The notes under the pieces: generated by a model | The model's input: only the letters and a program-made list of their open reading frames with translations | What the model was told of the DNA's origin: nothing | Database searches by the model: none | Assembly: GCA_944326335.1 (NCBI GenBank) | Contig: CALVDM010000004.1 | Span: 1-64,000 of the forward strand | Direction of reading: 5' to 3' | Source: an uncultured Bacteroidales bacterium | GTDB taxonomy: Bacteria > Bacteroidota > Bacteroidia > Bacteroidales > UBA932 | Length of the DNA: 64,000 nucleotides | Part shown: piece after piece, positions 51,742 to 60,286 of the stretch | Numbering within the stretch: the first letter of the stretch is position 1 | How the letters are laid out: each line of letters begins with the position of its first letter | Translations under genes and position numbers: made by a program

Positions 51742-54090
51742 ATGGCTGACAGAAACCGCAGACGGAGCAAAAGTGAAAAAAAGGACAGAAAAGAGAAGAA
51801 ACCGGTGCTTGTCCTGACCGGAAAGGTGCAGATGACAAGGGAGGGGTACATCTTCGTGATTGTCGATGGAGAGGACAATGACGTGTTCGTGAAAGCGTCC
51901 AAGACAAGGGGTGCGCTCAACGGGGACATCGTGAAGGTCTCTGTCACCAGGGAGAAGACTCAGAAGCAGAGGCGCGAAGGCGTTGTGGTCGAGATTGTGG
52001 AAAGGGCGCGCAAGCCGTTCATCGGCATACTGCACATAGTCGGGGAGCAGGCCTGGGTGCTCATGGAAAGCCGTACCATGCCGTACGACATAGTGATTCC
52101 GCTCATCGGGACCTCGCCTGTCGGCTTCAAGAACAGGAAACAGAGGATAAACCAGTCCGCCAACCCGGAAGAGATGCCTGACACCACCGGATTCCTCAAG
52201 AAGACGGGCGACGACATGTATGATGTGATAGGAGTCTTCGAGACTGTGGACAATGTCCGCAGGGAGCTGAGAGCCAGGGTCGGAATGAAGGTGGCGGCGC
52301 TTGTGGACCACTGGGAGAAGAACGAACCGGCACCTGTCGGTCACATCGTGGACGTGCTCGGCGAGCCAGGTGAAAACGACACCGAGATGCACGCCATACT
52401 TGCGGAATACGCGCTCCCGTACAGATTCGAGCCGGAGGTGGAAAACGCTGCCGACAAAATTTCAGAACAGATAACCGAAGCCGACCTCAAGGAAAGGAAG
52501 GATTTCAGGGATGTCACCACATTCACCATAGACCCTGCGGACGCGAAGGACTTCGACGACGCGCTTTCCTTCAGGAAACTCGGGAACGGCAATTTCGAGG
52601 TGGGGGTACATATCGCCGACGTCACCCACTATGTGCATCCCGGCAGCATAGTGGACGAGGAGGCCAGGAACAGGGGGACTTCAGTCTACCTCGTGGACAG
52701 GACAGTGCCGATGCTTCCGGAAAAGCTCTCCAACAAGCTCTGCTCGCTGAGGCCGGAGGAAGAGAAACTCTGTTTCTCGGCAGTATTCGAGGTGACACCG
52801 CTTGCGAGGATAGCCGGCCAATGGTTCGGGCGCACGGTGATAAAGTCCGACTACAGGTTCGCATACGAAGAGGCCCAGCAGATACTCGATGCCGGCAAAA
52901 AAGCGATGGGCACGGAATACGTCTTCGGGCCGGAGGACAGGAAGAGGACAGTGCCGGATGAAATAAAGGAGGCATTGCTCACGCTCATGTCGCTTGCGTC
53001 CAAGCTGCGCAAGAAAAGGTTCGCATCCGGAGCCATCAGCTTCGAAAGGCCGGAAATGAAGGTCGAGGTCGACGAGAAGGGCCGCCCTGTGAACGTGTAC
53101 CAGAAAGTGACGAAGGAAGCCAACTGGCTCATCGAGGAATTCATGCTGCTCGCAAACCGCTCGGTAGCAGAGTTCGTGGCCACCAGATGCAAGACCGAAG
53201 GCGGCAAGGGAAAGAAGGCTGCAGCCAAGACATTCGTCTACAGAATCCACGACCAGCCTGACCCGGAGAAACTCGAGAATCTCAGAGGCTTCGTAGGGAA
53301 CTTCGGTTACACGCTCGGGCCAACAGGCAACGGGCAGGAAATATCCAAGACCCTCAACAGCCTTTTCGCCGAGGCAAAGGACAAGCCGGAGTTCAATGCG
53401 ATAGAGCTCCTTTCGCTCAGGACCATGGCCAAGGCACGCTACAGCACCGACAACATCGGCCACTACGGGCTTGCATTCAAATACTACACGCATTTCACTT
53501 CCCCGATAAGACGTTATCCGGACATGATGGTACACAGGCTGCTTGCCATGTACCTGAAAGGAGTCCAGTCGCAGAAAAAGGATTTTTACGAGGCCCTCTG
53601 CAAGTACGCTTCCGAAAGGGAGGTGGTGGCAGCCGAGGCCGAGCGTTCGAGCGTCAAGTACAAACTCGTGGAATTCATGCAGGACAAGGTCGGGTATGAA
53701 TTTGAGGGACACATCTCCGGGCTCACCGAATGGGGCATGTATGTGGAGATAGAGCCTACGAAGATAGAAGGCATGGTGGCCCTGAGGGACATCAAGTCGG
53801 ATTTCTACGAATTCGACGAGGAGAAATACCGCATCGTGGGCAGAAGCTCCAGGCTGGTCTATAATCTCGGGGACCCTGTGAAGATACGTGTCAAGAAAGC
53901 GAATCTGGAACAGAAACTCCTCGACTACGAACTCGTGGAGACCGGGCTTGAGGAACGGCTTCCGGAACAGGATGCGGCCGTGGATGAAACAGAGCGCGCC
54001 GCCAGAAAGGCAGCGCGTAAGGAAAAGATACGGAACGCAATCAGAAGCTCCGCCAAGAAAAAGTCCGGGAGAAGGTCCAGGAAACAGTAG
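51742..54090 (+). CDS. rnr: Ribonuclease R
   Basis: The 782-residue protein has a basic N-terminus, cold-shock-like domains (about 20-230) and the RNB catalytic domain with TIDPADAKDFDDALS (conserved aspartates) and HFTSPIRRYPDMMVHRLL. An S1 domain follows (FEGHISGLTEWGMYVEIE), with a basic C-terminal tail. It degrades structured RNA 3' to 5' and is important in rRNA and tmRNA-linked decay. It ends two bases before the convergent S41 protease gene. Confidence 0.97.
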   Translation: MADRNRRRSKSEKKDRKEKKPVLVLTGKVQMTREGYIFVIVDGEDNDVFVKASKTRGALNGDIVKVSVTREKTQKQRREGVVVEIVERARKPFIGILHIVGEQAWVLMESRTMPYDIVIPLIGTSPVGFKNRKQRINQSANPEEMPDTTGFLKKTGDDMYDVIGVFETVDNVRRELRARVGMKVAALVDHWEKNEPAPVGHIVDVLGEPGENDTEMHAILAEYALPYRFEPEVENAADKISEQITEADLKERKDFRDVTTFTIDPADAKDFDDALSFRKLGNGNFEVGVHIADVTHYVHPGSIVDEEARNRGTSVYLVDRTVPMLPEKLSNKLCSLRPEEEKLCFSAVFEVTPLARIAGQWFGRTVIKSDYRFAYEEAQQILDAGKKAMGTEYVFGPEDRKRTVPDEIKEALLTLMSLASKLRKKRFASGAISFERPEMKVEVDEKGRPVNVYQKVTKEANWLIEEFMLLANRSVAEFVATRCKTEGGKGKKAAAKTFVYRIHDQPDPEKLENLRGFVGNFGYTLGPTGNGQEISKTLNSLFAEAKDKPEFNAIELLSLRTMAKARYSTDNIGHYGLAFKYYTHFTSPIRRYPDMMVHRLLAMYLKGVQSQKKDFYEALCKYASEREVVAAEAERSSVKYKLVEFMQDKVGYEFEGHISGLTEWGMYVEIEPTKIEGMVALRDIKSDFYEFDEEKYRIVGRSSRLVYNLGDPVKIRVKKANLEQKLLDYELVETGLEERLPEQDAAVDETERAARKAARKEKIRNAIRSSAKKKSGRRSRKQ

Positions 54091-54092
54091 GG

Positions 54093-55712
54093 TCAGAGCT
54101 CTATCATCGGCGACGACAGGGCCTTTTCAAGCTGTGTGTCGTATCTCAGACGCACCTTTATCCCTGCTTCCTGGAAGTGGAAGCGCACGGCTATCTCCTC
54201 CTCTATGAACGGGACAATCTCATCCTTCTTCAGGCGGATGAACTGCTCCTTGTCTATCGAGATGGCTTTCCCGAGTGCATCCAGTTCAGGTTTCATCCTG
54301 TCTGCAAGGCCATCGGCCTCGAGTTCCTTCTTCATCTCGTCGAACAGGGCCTCGGCGCTGCTGCGGTAGTCGAATTCCTTTGTCTTGGCGAACCCGATGA
54401 AATCCTCGAAATCCTCGTCCGAGAAATGGAAGCTGTCCACAGGCGGGATGCTGTCATGCTGCTTTGCGTATTGTATCGCGTACTGGTCTATTATTCCGTT
54501 GAGCACCAGCGAGAACACGAGCCTGCTGTATTCCGGCGAGTCTATCTCGACATCCGGAGTGATTCCGCCTCCGTCCCTGACGATGCGGCCTTTGCCGGTC
54601 CGGAATTCATGTGTAAGAGAGTCGGGAATCTGCCCGACACTCCCGTCTTCGTTCCTGTGGCTGTAGTCAATGGCCTGGACGCAGCGTCCGCTCGGAGTGT
54701 AATATTTCGCCGTAGTCACCTTCAGCTGCCCGTTGTAGACTACCGGGCGCACAGTCTGCACGAGCCCCTTGCCGAACGTCCTCTTGCCCATGATGGTGCC
54801 CCTGTCGAGGTCCTGTATGGCACCGGCCACTATCTCGGATGAGGATGCGGAACCTGAATCCACCATGATTATGAGAGGTATCTGCGTGTCGACCGGCTCC
54901 GAAGATGTCCTGTATTCGCGGACAGATTCCGGGGTATTGCCCCTCGACGACACTACGAGGGAACCTTTCGGCACGAACAGGGACACAATCTCTATGGCCT
55001 CGTTCATGAGACCGCCGCCGTTGCCCCTGAGGTCGAGCACCAGACGCTTCATCCCCATGGCCTTCAGCTTGTTGTAGCCCGCCTTCACCTCATCGGAAAC
55101 CTTCTCCGTGAAACCGGTCTGCTTGATATATCCGGTCGTGTCGTCAAGCATCCCCACATACTCAACATCCGGGATGTGTATGCGCTCCCTCACGATGGAC
55201 ACATCCACGGTATCTCCGGTCCGCGCCTTCAGGACCTTGAAATTCACGGTCGTCCCCGGCTTGCCCTTCATCCGGTCGCTGCTCTGGGCCGCTTCCAGAC
55301 CTTTCGTCGGCTTGCCGTCTATGGCTATTATCTCGTCTCCGCACCTCAGGCCGTTCTTCCATGCCGGAGACCCGTAGTAAGGTTCGTTGATAATCACATT
55401 CGCATCCTTCTGCTTGTAGATTATGGCACCTATGCCCCCGTAAGTCTTCGAAAGCATCATCTGAAGGTCTTCGTTCTCCTCCTCGGGTATGTAGATGGTG
55501 TATGGGTCGAGGTTCTCGAGCATCGCGTCTATCCCGGCACGCATCATCCTGTCCAAAGGAAGGCTGTCCACGTAAGACCTGTTCAGTTCCTTGAGCACGG
55601 AGCTCTGTATTTCAGTCCACTGGCCCAGCTTGAAACTCTTGCTCTGCCCCCACGACGGAGCGACGGACACCACAGCTGCGGCCAACGCCATGACAATGAT
55701 ATTCTTTCTCAT
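54093..55712 (-). CDS. S41-family carboxy-terminal processing protease
   Basis: The 539-residue protein has a signal peptide (MRKNIIVMALAAAVVSVAPSWGQ). A PDZ domain follows (about 80-165: GGIGAIIYKQ, GLRCGDEIIAIDGKPTKGL). The S41 core shows RLVLDLRGNGGGLMNEAI, the serine in DSGSASSSEIVAGAIQD and the lysine in GKRTFGKGLVQT. It probably trims periplasmic proteins. A longer frame to 55766 is rejected because it lacks a signal start and crosses toward the predicted promoter. The C-terminal 130 residues form a helical extension. Confidence 0.93.
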   Translation of the reverse strand: MRKNIIVMALAAAVVSVAPSWGQSKSFKLGQWTEIQSSVLKELNRSYVDSLPLDRMMRAGIDAMLENLDPYTIYIPEEENEDLQMMLSKTYGGIGAIIYKQKDANVIINEPYYGSPAWKNGLRCGDEIIAIDGKPTKGLEAAQSSDRMKGKPGTTVNFKVLKARTGDTVDVSIVRERIHIPDVEYVGMLDDTTGYIKQTGFTEKVSDEVKAGYNKLKAMGMKRLVLDLRGNGGGLMNEAIEIVSLFVPKGSLVVSSRGNTPESVREYRTSSEPVDTQIPLIIMVDSGSASSSEIVAGAIQDLDRGTIMGKRTFGKGLVQTVRPVVYNGQLKVTTAKYYTPSGRCVQAIDYSHRNEDGSVGQIPDSLTHEFRTGKGRIVRDGGGITPDVEIDSPEYSRLVFSLVLNGIIDQYAIQYAKQHDSIPPVDSFHFSDEDFEDFIGFAKTKEFDYRSSAEALFDEMKKELEADGLADRMKPELDALGKAISIDKEQFIRLKKDEIVPFIEEEIAVRFHFQEAGIKVRLRYDTQLEKALSSPMIEL

Positions 55713-55771
55713 ACCTTGACAAACTTTTACATGAAAAATTGCACAAGCCGCCTGCCCATGCAACAATCGTA

Positions 55772-55779
55772 CAAAGATA
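55772..55779 (-). promoter_or_regulatory. Predicted -7 element for the S41 protease gene
   Basis: The minus strand reads TATCTTTG (TAnnTTTG), 60 bp before the start at 55712. Confidence 0.5.
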
Positions 55780-55817
55780 GCGATTCGTCGCAGGAATCGG
55801 ACTGTCCGTCAGTAAAA

Positions 55818-55849
55818 TTTTGCACTTAAACCGCCATGTTATAATTTTG
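55818..55849 (+). promoter_or_regulatory. Predicted promoter of malQ
   Basis: TTTG (ending at 55822) and TAATTTTG (55842-55849) are separated by exactly 19 bases, the full Bacteroidota consensus TTTG-N19-TAnnTTTG. This is the best promoter match in the window. The start codon is 20 bases downstream. Confidence 0.7.
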
Positions 55850-55868
55850 TGAAGACAAAACATTTGCC

Positions 55869-57977
55869 ATGAAACTGATAACCCATGTAGAGTATTTCAC
55901 CCGCTGGGGTGAAGAGCTGTTCCTGAAAAGCGCAGACAGGCTGTTCCCGATGCGATATTCCGACAATGGCCTCTGGAGTGCCGAGATAGACCGTCTGGAC
56001 CCGGGCCTGACAGTGGAATACAGATATGAAGTGCATTCGGGCGGACTGTGCAGACGGACCGAATGGGAAGCCCACACCGTGACCATGCCGGACAAGGCTG
56101 TACGCAAGCCGGTGGAAGTGACCGACAGATGGAACGATGTGCCCGAGGACCTTCCTCTGCACTCGGCCCCGTTCAGGGACGGGGTATTCAGCCGGACGCC
56201 GGGAAAAACATGGAAGGCTGCCGGCACGGCCATCCCTGTCTTCTCCCTCAGATCAGGCTCCGATTTCGGCATCGGTGAATTCAACGACCTCAGACTGCTT
56301 GCCGACTGGGCAGCCTTGACAGGACAGAAAATAATACAGCTCCTGCCTGTGAACGACACCACAATGACAGGCACATGGGAAGATTCCTACCCGTACAATG
56401 CCAATTCGAGCTTCGCGCTTCATCCCCAGTTCATGCATCTTCCGGACGCCGGAGTGGAGGAGGACGAAGAATACAGGCAGCTTCAGGCTGAGCTCAATTC
56501 TCTTCCTGAAGTGGACTACGAGAGAGTGAACAGGGAGAAGAGGAAATTCCTGCAGAGGGCGTTCGAAGCCACATGGGACAAGGTCTCGAGGAGGAAGGCA
56601 TACAAGGATTTCATCGGCCGCAATGCCCGCTGGCTCATGCCGTATGCAGTTTTCTGCACGCTCAGGGATTTGTACGGCACCGCCGACTTCAGCAAATGGA
56701 AGACTGAGGAAGATGGGGCGGACTTCTCCGTCTATGACGAAGACATGGCAACGGATTTTGCGGCACGCCACAGGAAGGAGATAAATTACCACTGTTTCGT
56801 GCAGTACCACCTCCACACGCAGCTCTCGGAAGCGCGCGACTATGCTCGGAGCAAAGGCATAGTGTTCAAGGGCGACCTTCCGATAGGTGTCAGCAGGACA
56901 AGTGCCGACGCATGGGTGGACAGGAGGCTTTTCAACATGGACTCACAGGCAGGCGCACCGCCGGACGCCTTCTCCGTGGACGGGCAGAACTGGGGATTAC
57001 CCACCTACAACTGGGACGAGATGTCGAAAGACGGCTACGGATGGTGGAAAGACAGGCTCGGGAAAATGGCAGAATACTTCGACGTGTTCAGGATAGACCA
57101 CCTGCTCGGATTCTTCCGTATATGGGAGATTCCGCTCGGCGAGAAAAGCGGGCTCATGGGACATTTCTACCCTGCCCTCCCTTACTCCGCAGAGGAGCTT
57201 CATTCACTCGGGTTCTCCCCTGAGGCAGGCGGCAGCGGCAGCGATGTCATTTTCATAGAAGACCCGCACAGGAAAGGCTGGTGGCATCCGCGGATTGCCG
57301 CGCAGTTCACCTCCGCCTACGCAGCCCTCGACAGTCATGGCAAGGAAACGTTCGACAGGCTTTACAACGACTTCTTCTATCACAGGCACAACGACTTCTG
57401 GAAGCAGTCGGGCATGCGCAGACTTGCCTCCCTCCTTTCCGCGACAGGAATGCTTGCCTGCGGGGAAGACCTCGGGATGATTCCGGCCTGCGTGCCTGAA
57501 GTGATGTCCGACTACAGGATACTGTCCCTCGAGATTCAGAGGATGTCCAAGAATCCCCACATGGAATTTGCCGACACGGCCTCTTACCCGTACTGCTCCG
57601 TATGCACCACTTCCACCCACGACATGAACCCTCTGAGGGCCTGGTGGGAAGAAGACAGGAAGGTGACGGACGACTACTGGCATTCGGTCATGCACCGCGA
57701 AGGCGAAGCCCCGCACTCATGCGAACCGTGGATATGCAGGGAAATCATCGCCAGCCATCTTGCCTCGGCTTCAATGCTCGCCATCCTGCCTCTGCAGGAC
57801 TGGCTGTCCATGGACGGGGAGCTGCGGCTGCCGGACCCGTCGAAAGAACGGATAAACGTGCCGGCCATACCCCGCTATTACTGGAGATACAGGATGCACC
57901 TCACCCTCGAATCCCTGCTTTCCGCAGACCGGTTCAACCGGGAGATGAAAGGAATGATAGAGGCTTCCGGAAGATAG
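55869..57977 (+). CDS. malQ: 4-alpha-glucanotransferase (GH77) with reduced CBM20 N-terminus
   Basis: The 702-residue protein has an N-terminal region (about 1-95) with the second half of a CBM20-like domain (NGLWSAEIDRL, VEYRYEVHSGG) and then the GH77 core beginning AGTAIPVFSLRSGSDFGIGEF. Catalytic residues are Asp410 (FRIDHLLGF), Glu533 (CGEDLGMIP) and Asp585 (TSTHDMNPLRAWW). The enzyme transfers malto-oligosaccharide units in the cytoplasm. Bacteroides homologues I recall have about 890 residues and two CBM20 units; here one is missing and the other is shortened. It lies beside a transporter and a SusC, suggesting starch use. Confidence 0.95.
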   Translation: MKLITHVEYFTRWGEELFLKSADRLFPMRYSDNGLWSAEIDRLDPGLTVEYRYEVHSGGLCRRTEWEAHTVTMPDKAVRKPVEVTDRWNDVPEDLPLHSAPFRDGVFSRTPGKTWKAAGTAIPVFSLRSGSDFGIGEFNDLRLLADWAALTGQKIIQLLPVNDTTMTGTWEDSYPYNANSSFALHPQFMHLPDAGVEEDEEYRQLQAELNSLPEVDYERVNREKRKFLQRAFEATWDKVSRRKAYKDFIGRNARWLMPYAVFCTLRDLYGTADFSKWKTEEDGADFSVYDEDMATDFAARHRKEINYHCFVQYHLHTQLSEARDYARSKGIVFKGDLPIGVSRTSADAWVDRRLFNMDSQAGAPPDAFSVDGQNWGLPTYNWDEMSKDGYGWWKDRLGKMAEYFDVFRIDHLLGFFRIWEIPLGEKSGLMGHFYPALPYSAEELHSLGFSPEAGGSGSDVIFIEDPHRKGWWHPRIAAQFTSAYAALDSHGKETFDRLYNDFFYHRHNDFWKQSGMRRLASLLSATGMLACGEDLGMIPACVPEVMSDYRILSLEIQRMSKNPHMEFADTASYPYCSVCTTSTHDMNPLRAWWEEDRKVTDDYWHSVMHREGEAPHSCEPWICREIIASHLASASMLAILPLQDWLSMDGELRLPDPSKERINVPAIPRYYWRYRMHLTLESLLSADRFNREMKGMIEASGR

Positions 57978-57980
57978 CCG

Positions 57981-58721
57981 TCAGCTGCGCCCTTCGAGCC
58001 AGTGCAGGAAGTCGTCAGTGCGGGAACGGCTGACCATCATGTCGAAGGAAGACTCCGGCATCGTGGAGACCATATATCTGCTGCCGACCTTGACAATGCT
58101 CGAAATGGCTGTCATCGACACGATGCAGTTCCGGGAAATCCGGAAGAACCTGTCAGGGCTCACCTGCTCCATGGCTATGTCAAGTGAAAAGTCTATGACA
58201 TATTTGTGCGCATCGGAAGTCACGATGTAGGTTCCCTTGTCCTCGGCATAGAAATAGGCTATGTCATCGGCACGGACCGGCACAATCCTGTCGTTCAGCT
58301 TTATCAGGAAACGCTTGCGCGGACTTTTCTCCGACAGAACGCCAGGATACGCTCCCTCCGTGGCAATTCTGCGCTGCACCCTTTCCACGGCCGCCCTCAG
58401 TTCATCGGGGTCTATCGGCTTGAGAATATAGTCCACGCTCTCCACCTTGAATGCCTTTATGGCGTAGCTGTCGTATGCCGTTGTCATTATGACGTAAGGC
58501 TTCACACGTGTCCTGTTGAATATCTCGAAACAGTTGCCGTCGGAAAGCTCCACATCCATGAATATGAGGTCAGCCTTGCGGGATGTATCGGAAAGCCATG
58601 CGACAGTGTCTTCCACGGACCCCGTCTCCCCTACGATATTTATCCCGAGGCCAAGCCTCCCGAGCATCGCGGCAAGCGTCCTCCTTGCCAGCAGCTCATC
58701 TTCGACAATCAAAACATCCAT
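57981..58721 (-). CDS. LytTR-family response regulator
   Basis: The 246-residue protein has a receiver domain with Asp8/Glu9, phospho-acceptor Asp56 (IFMDVELSDG) and Lys in ILKPID. The LytTR DNA-binding domain (about 140-245) holds FLIKLNDRIVPVRADDIAYFYAEDKGTYIVTSD and FFRISRNCIVSM. It is coupled to the upstream LytS-type kinase with a 13-base gap. It ends three bases before malQ on the opposite strand. It probably regulates the neighbouring transporter or SusC genes, which is inferred from position. Confidence 0.94.
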   Translation of the reverse strand: MDVLIVEDELLARRTLAAMLGRLGLGINIVGETGSVEDTVAWLSDTSRKADLIFMDVELSDGNCFEIFNRTRVKPYVIMTTAYDSYAIKAFKVESVDYILKPIDPDELRAAVERVQRRIATEGAYPGVLSEKSPRKRFLIKLNDRIVPVRADDIAYFYAEDKGTYIVTSDAHKYVIDFSLDIAMEQVSPDRFFRISRNCIVSMTAISSIVKVGSRYMVSTMPESSFDMMVSRSRTDDFLHWLEGRS

Positions 58722-58734
58722 ATCATCAGGTAAG

Positions 58735-60132
58735 TCAAATCAAAGGTATGGTCACCGAATACTCCTCTCCGCTGCAGGATACGTCTATCCCCCTGCCGCA
58801 CAGATTCATGTACTGTCTGCGTATATAGTCGAGTCCGACTTTCGTGGACTCGCTCCTGGTCAGCCTCGGAAGAAGATTGTTCACGACTGTCAGCGAACCG
58901 GCATCCGCATGGATTCTTATCATGAGTTTCGCGTCGGCGCCGACCCGGTTGTGCTTGATGGCATTCTCTATGAGCATCTGCACGGAACACGGGACCACCT
59001 TTTTCACAAGAGCCGCATCCGGAATGTCGGCCTCCACCCCGAAGCCGTCGGCGAACCTCTCCTTGAGCAGGTCCACATACATGCTCACGAAATCCATCTC
59101 CTCCTTCAGGGTCACGACCTTCCCGTCATTGCGGAGAAGATAACGGTATATGCCTGCGAGCTTGTGTATGAACGCGCTCGCCTGCATGTTCTTCCCCTCC
59201 ACCACCATGCAGTTCAGGATGTTGAGGGAATTGAAAAGGAAATGCGGATTCACCTGCTGCTTCAGCTTCTCGTACTGGAACCGCGACTCGTCAGCCTTGT
59301 CCTTTTCCACCCGCATGGCCGCCCTTGCCGCAAAGGCGTAGTCTATCATGTACACTATGGAGTATGATATCAGGCAGAACGAGAGAGCCACAACGAAAAG
59401 CCTGGCGAACCTGTTGAATGTCAATGAAGGGCTACCCCCCCCCACAGAAAAATCGAGGCCTGCAAACAGAGCCATGGCTGCGGAAAGCACGACGACCGAA
59501 GCGAGCATCGCAGACACCTTCCACACCGGCCTCATGTCCACGCTCCTGCGGCGCAGATAACGCACCATGATTATGATGCAGCACAGCGACAATATTATGA
59601 ACGAGCCGGATTTCGAAAGATAAATCCCGACTATGCCGAGCAGGCTGCCTGAAGTGCCGTCTTCCGGAAAAAGCAGTGTAAGGACTATCCGGAAAAGGAT
59701 GACAGCCACCATCCCGTAGACAAGCCATGAGACCCGTCTGTCTATGGCATTTTCAGACAGGACAGTCCTGGAGCCCTTCTCCCTCAGGGTCCTTTTCAGG
59801 AGATGCAGGAACCCGCAAGTGCTCCATCCGATTATCTCCGTGGTGATGAAGGTGGACAGGCCGTGAGTGAGCATCTCCGACACCGGGAGAAGCCCCAGCA
59901 GCCTGGCTCCATAGACACCGAGAAGCCATGCCGCGAAATTGGCGAAAATGACCGTGGCTATCACAATCTCCACCTTCGCATACATCTTCAGCCCGATGAC
60001 GACAAGCATCGAGACGGTGAGCAGCGTGAGCCATATCTCGTCTGCAATGCCGAGGCTGCGGCAGGCGAGAGCGACCGCCATGTGAAGTATGGCGAAAAGA
60101 TGGATGATGCCGTTAATCTTCAGAGATTTCAC
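58735..60132 (-). CDS. LytS-type sensor histidine kinase with in-frame G9 tract
   Basis: The 465-residue protein has about seven or eight membrane segments (residues 10-265) and then the His_kinase domain with KLKQQVNPHFLFNSLNILN (His297) and a HATPase region (MLIENAIKHN, TKVGLDYIRRQYMNLCG). Nine consecutive G residues on the coding strand (59435-59443) encode a Val-Gly-Gly-Gly loop between membrane segments. A slip would remove the whole kinase domain. The start is a GTG at 60132, almost on the predicted transcript start, so either the message is leaderless or translation begins further in, for example at Met18. Confidence 0.9.
   Translation of the reverse strand: MKSLKINGIIHLFAILHMAVALACRSLGIADEIWLTLLTVSMLVVIGLKMYAKVEIVIATVIFANFAAWLLGVYGARLLGLLPVSEMLTHGLSTFITTEIIGWSTCGFLHLLKRTLREKGSRTVLSENAIDRRVSWLVYGMVAVILFRIVLTLLFPEDGTSGSLLGIVGIYLSKSGSFIILSLCCIIIMVRYLRRRSVDMRPVWKVSAMLASVVVLSAAMALFAGLDFSVGGGSPSLTFNRFARLFVVALSFCLISYSIVYMIDYAFAARAAMRVEKDKADESRFQYEKLKQQVNPHFLFNSLNILNCMVVEGKNMQASAFIHKLAGIYRYLLRNDGKVVTLKEEMDFVSMYVDLLKERFADGFGVEADIPDAALVKKVVPCSVQMLIENAIKHNRVGADAKLMIRIHADAGSLTVVNNLLPRLTRSESTKVGLDYIRRQYMNLCGRGIDVSCSGEEYSVTIPLI
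59435..59443 (-). repeat. Homopolymeric G9 tract in the LytS-type kinase gene
   Basis: Nine C residues on the plus strand (nine G residues on the coding strand) lie near codons 230-232. The frame is open with this count. Confidence 0.9.
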
Positions 60133-60136
60133 TCCA

Positions 60137-60144
60137 CAAAGTTA
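60137..60144 (-). promoter_or_regulatory. Predicted -7 element for the LytS/LytTR operon
   Basis: The minus strand reads TAACTTTG (TAnnTTTG) only five bases before the GTG used as start, which puts the transcript start at about the start codon. Confidence 0.4.
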
Positions 60145-60286
60145 GCAACTTTTTCCGCCCGTGGAAATTCATCTCGAAAATTACGCTGTTCATCCTCTTT
60201 TACCGACCGTTCATAACCGGACGCATCCCGGGATGCTTTATAAAGGGTATATTCGCACCGACACTGACTACATCAAGGACACTGAA

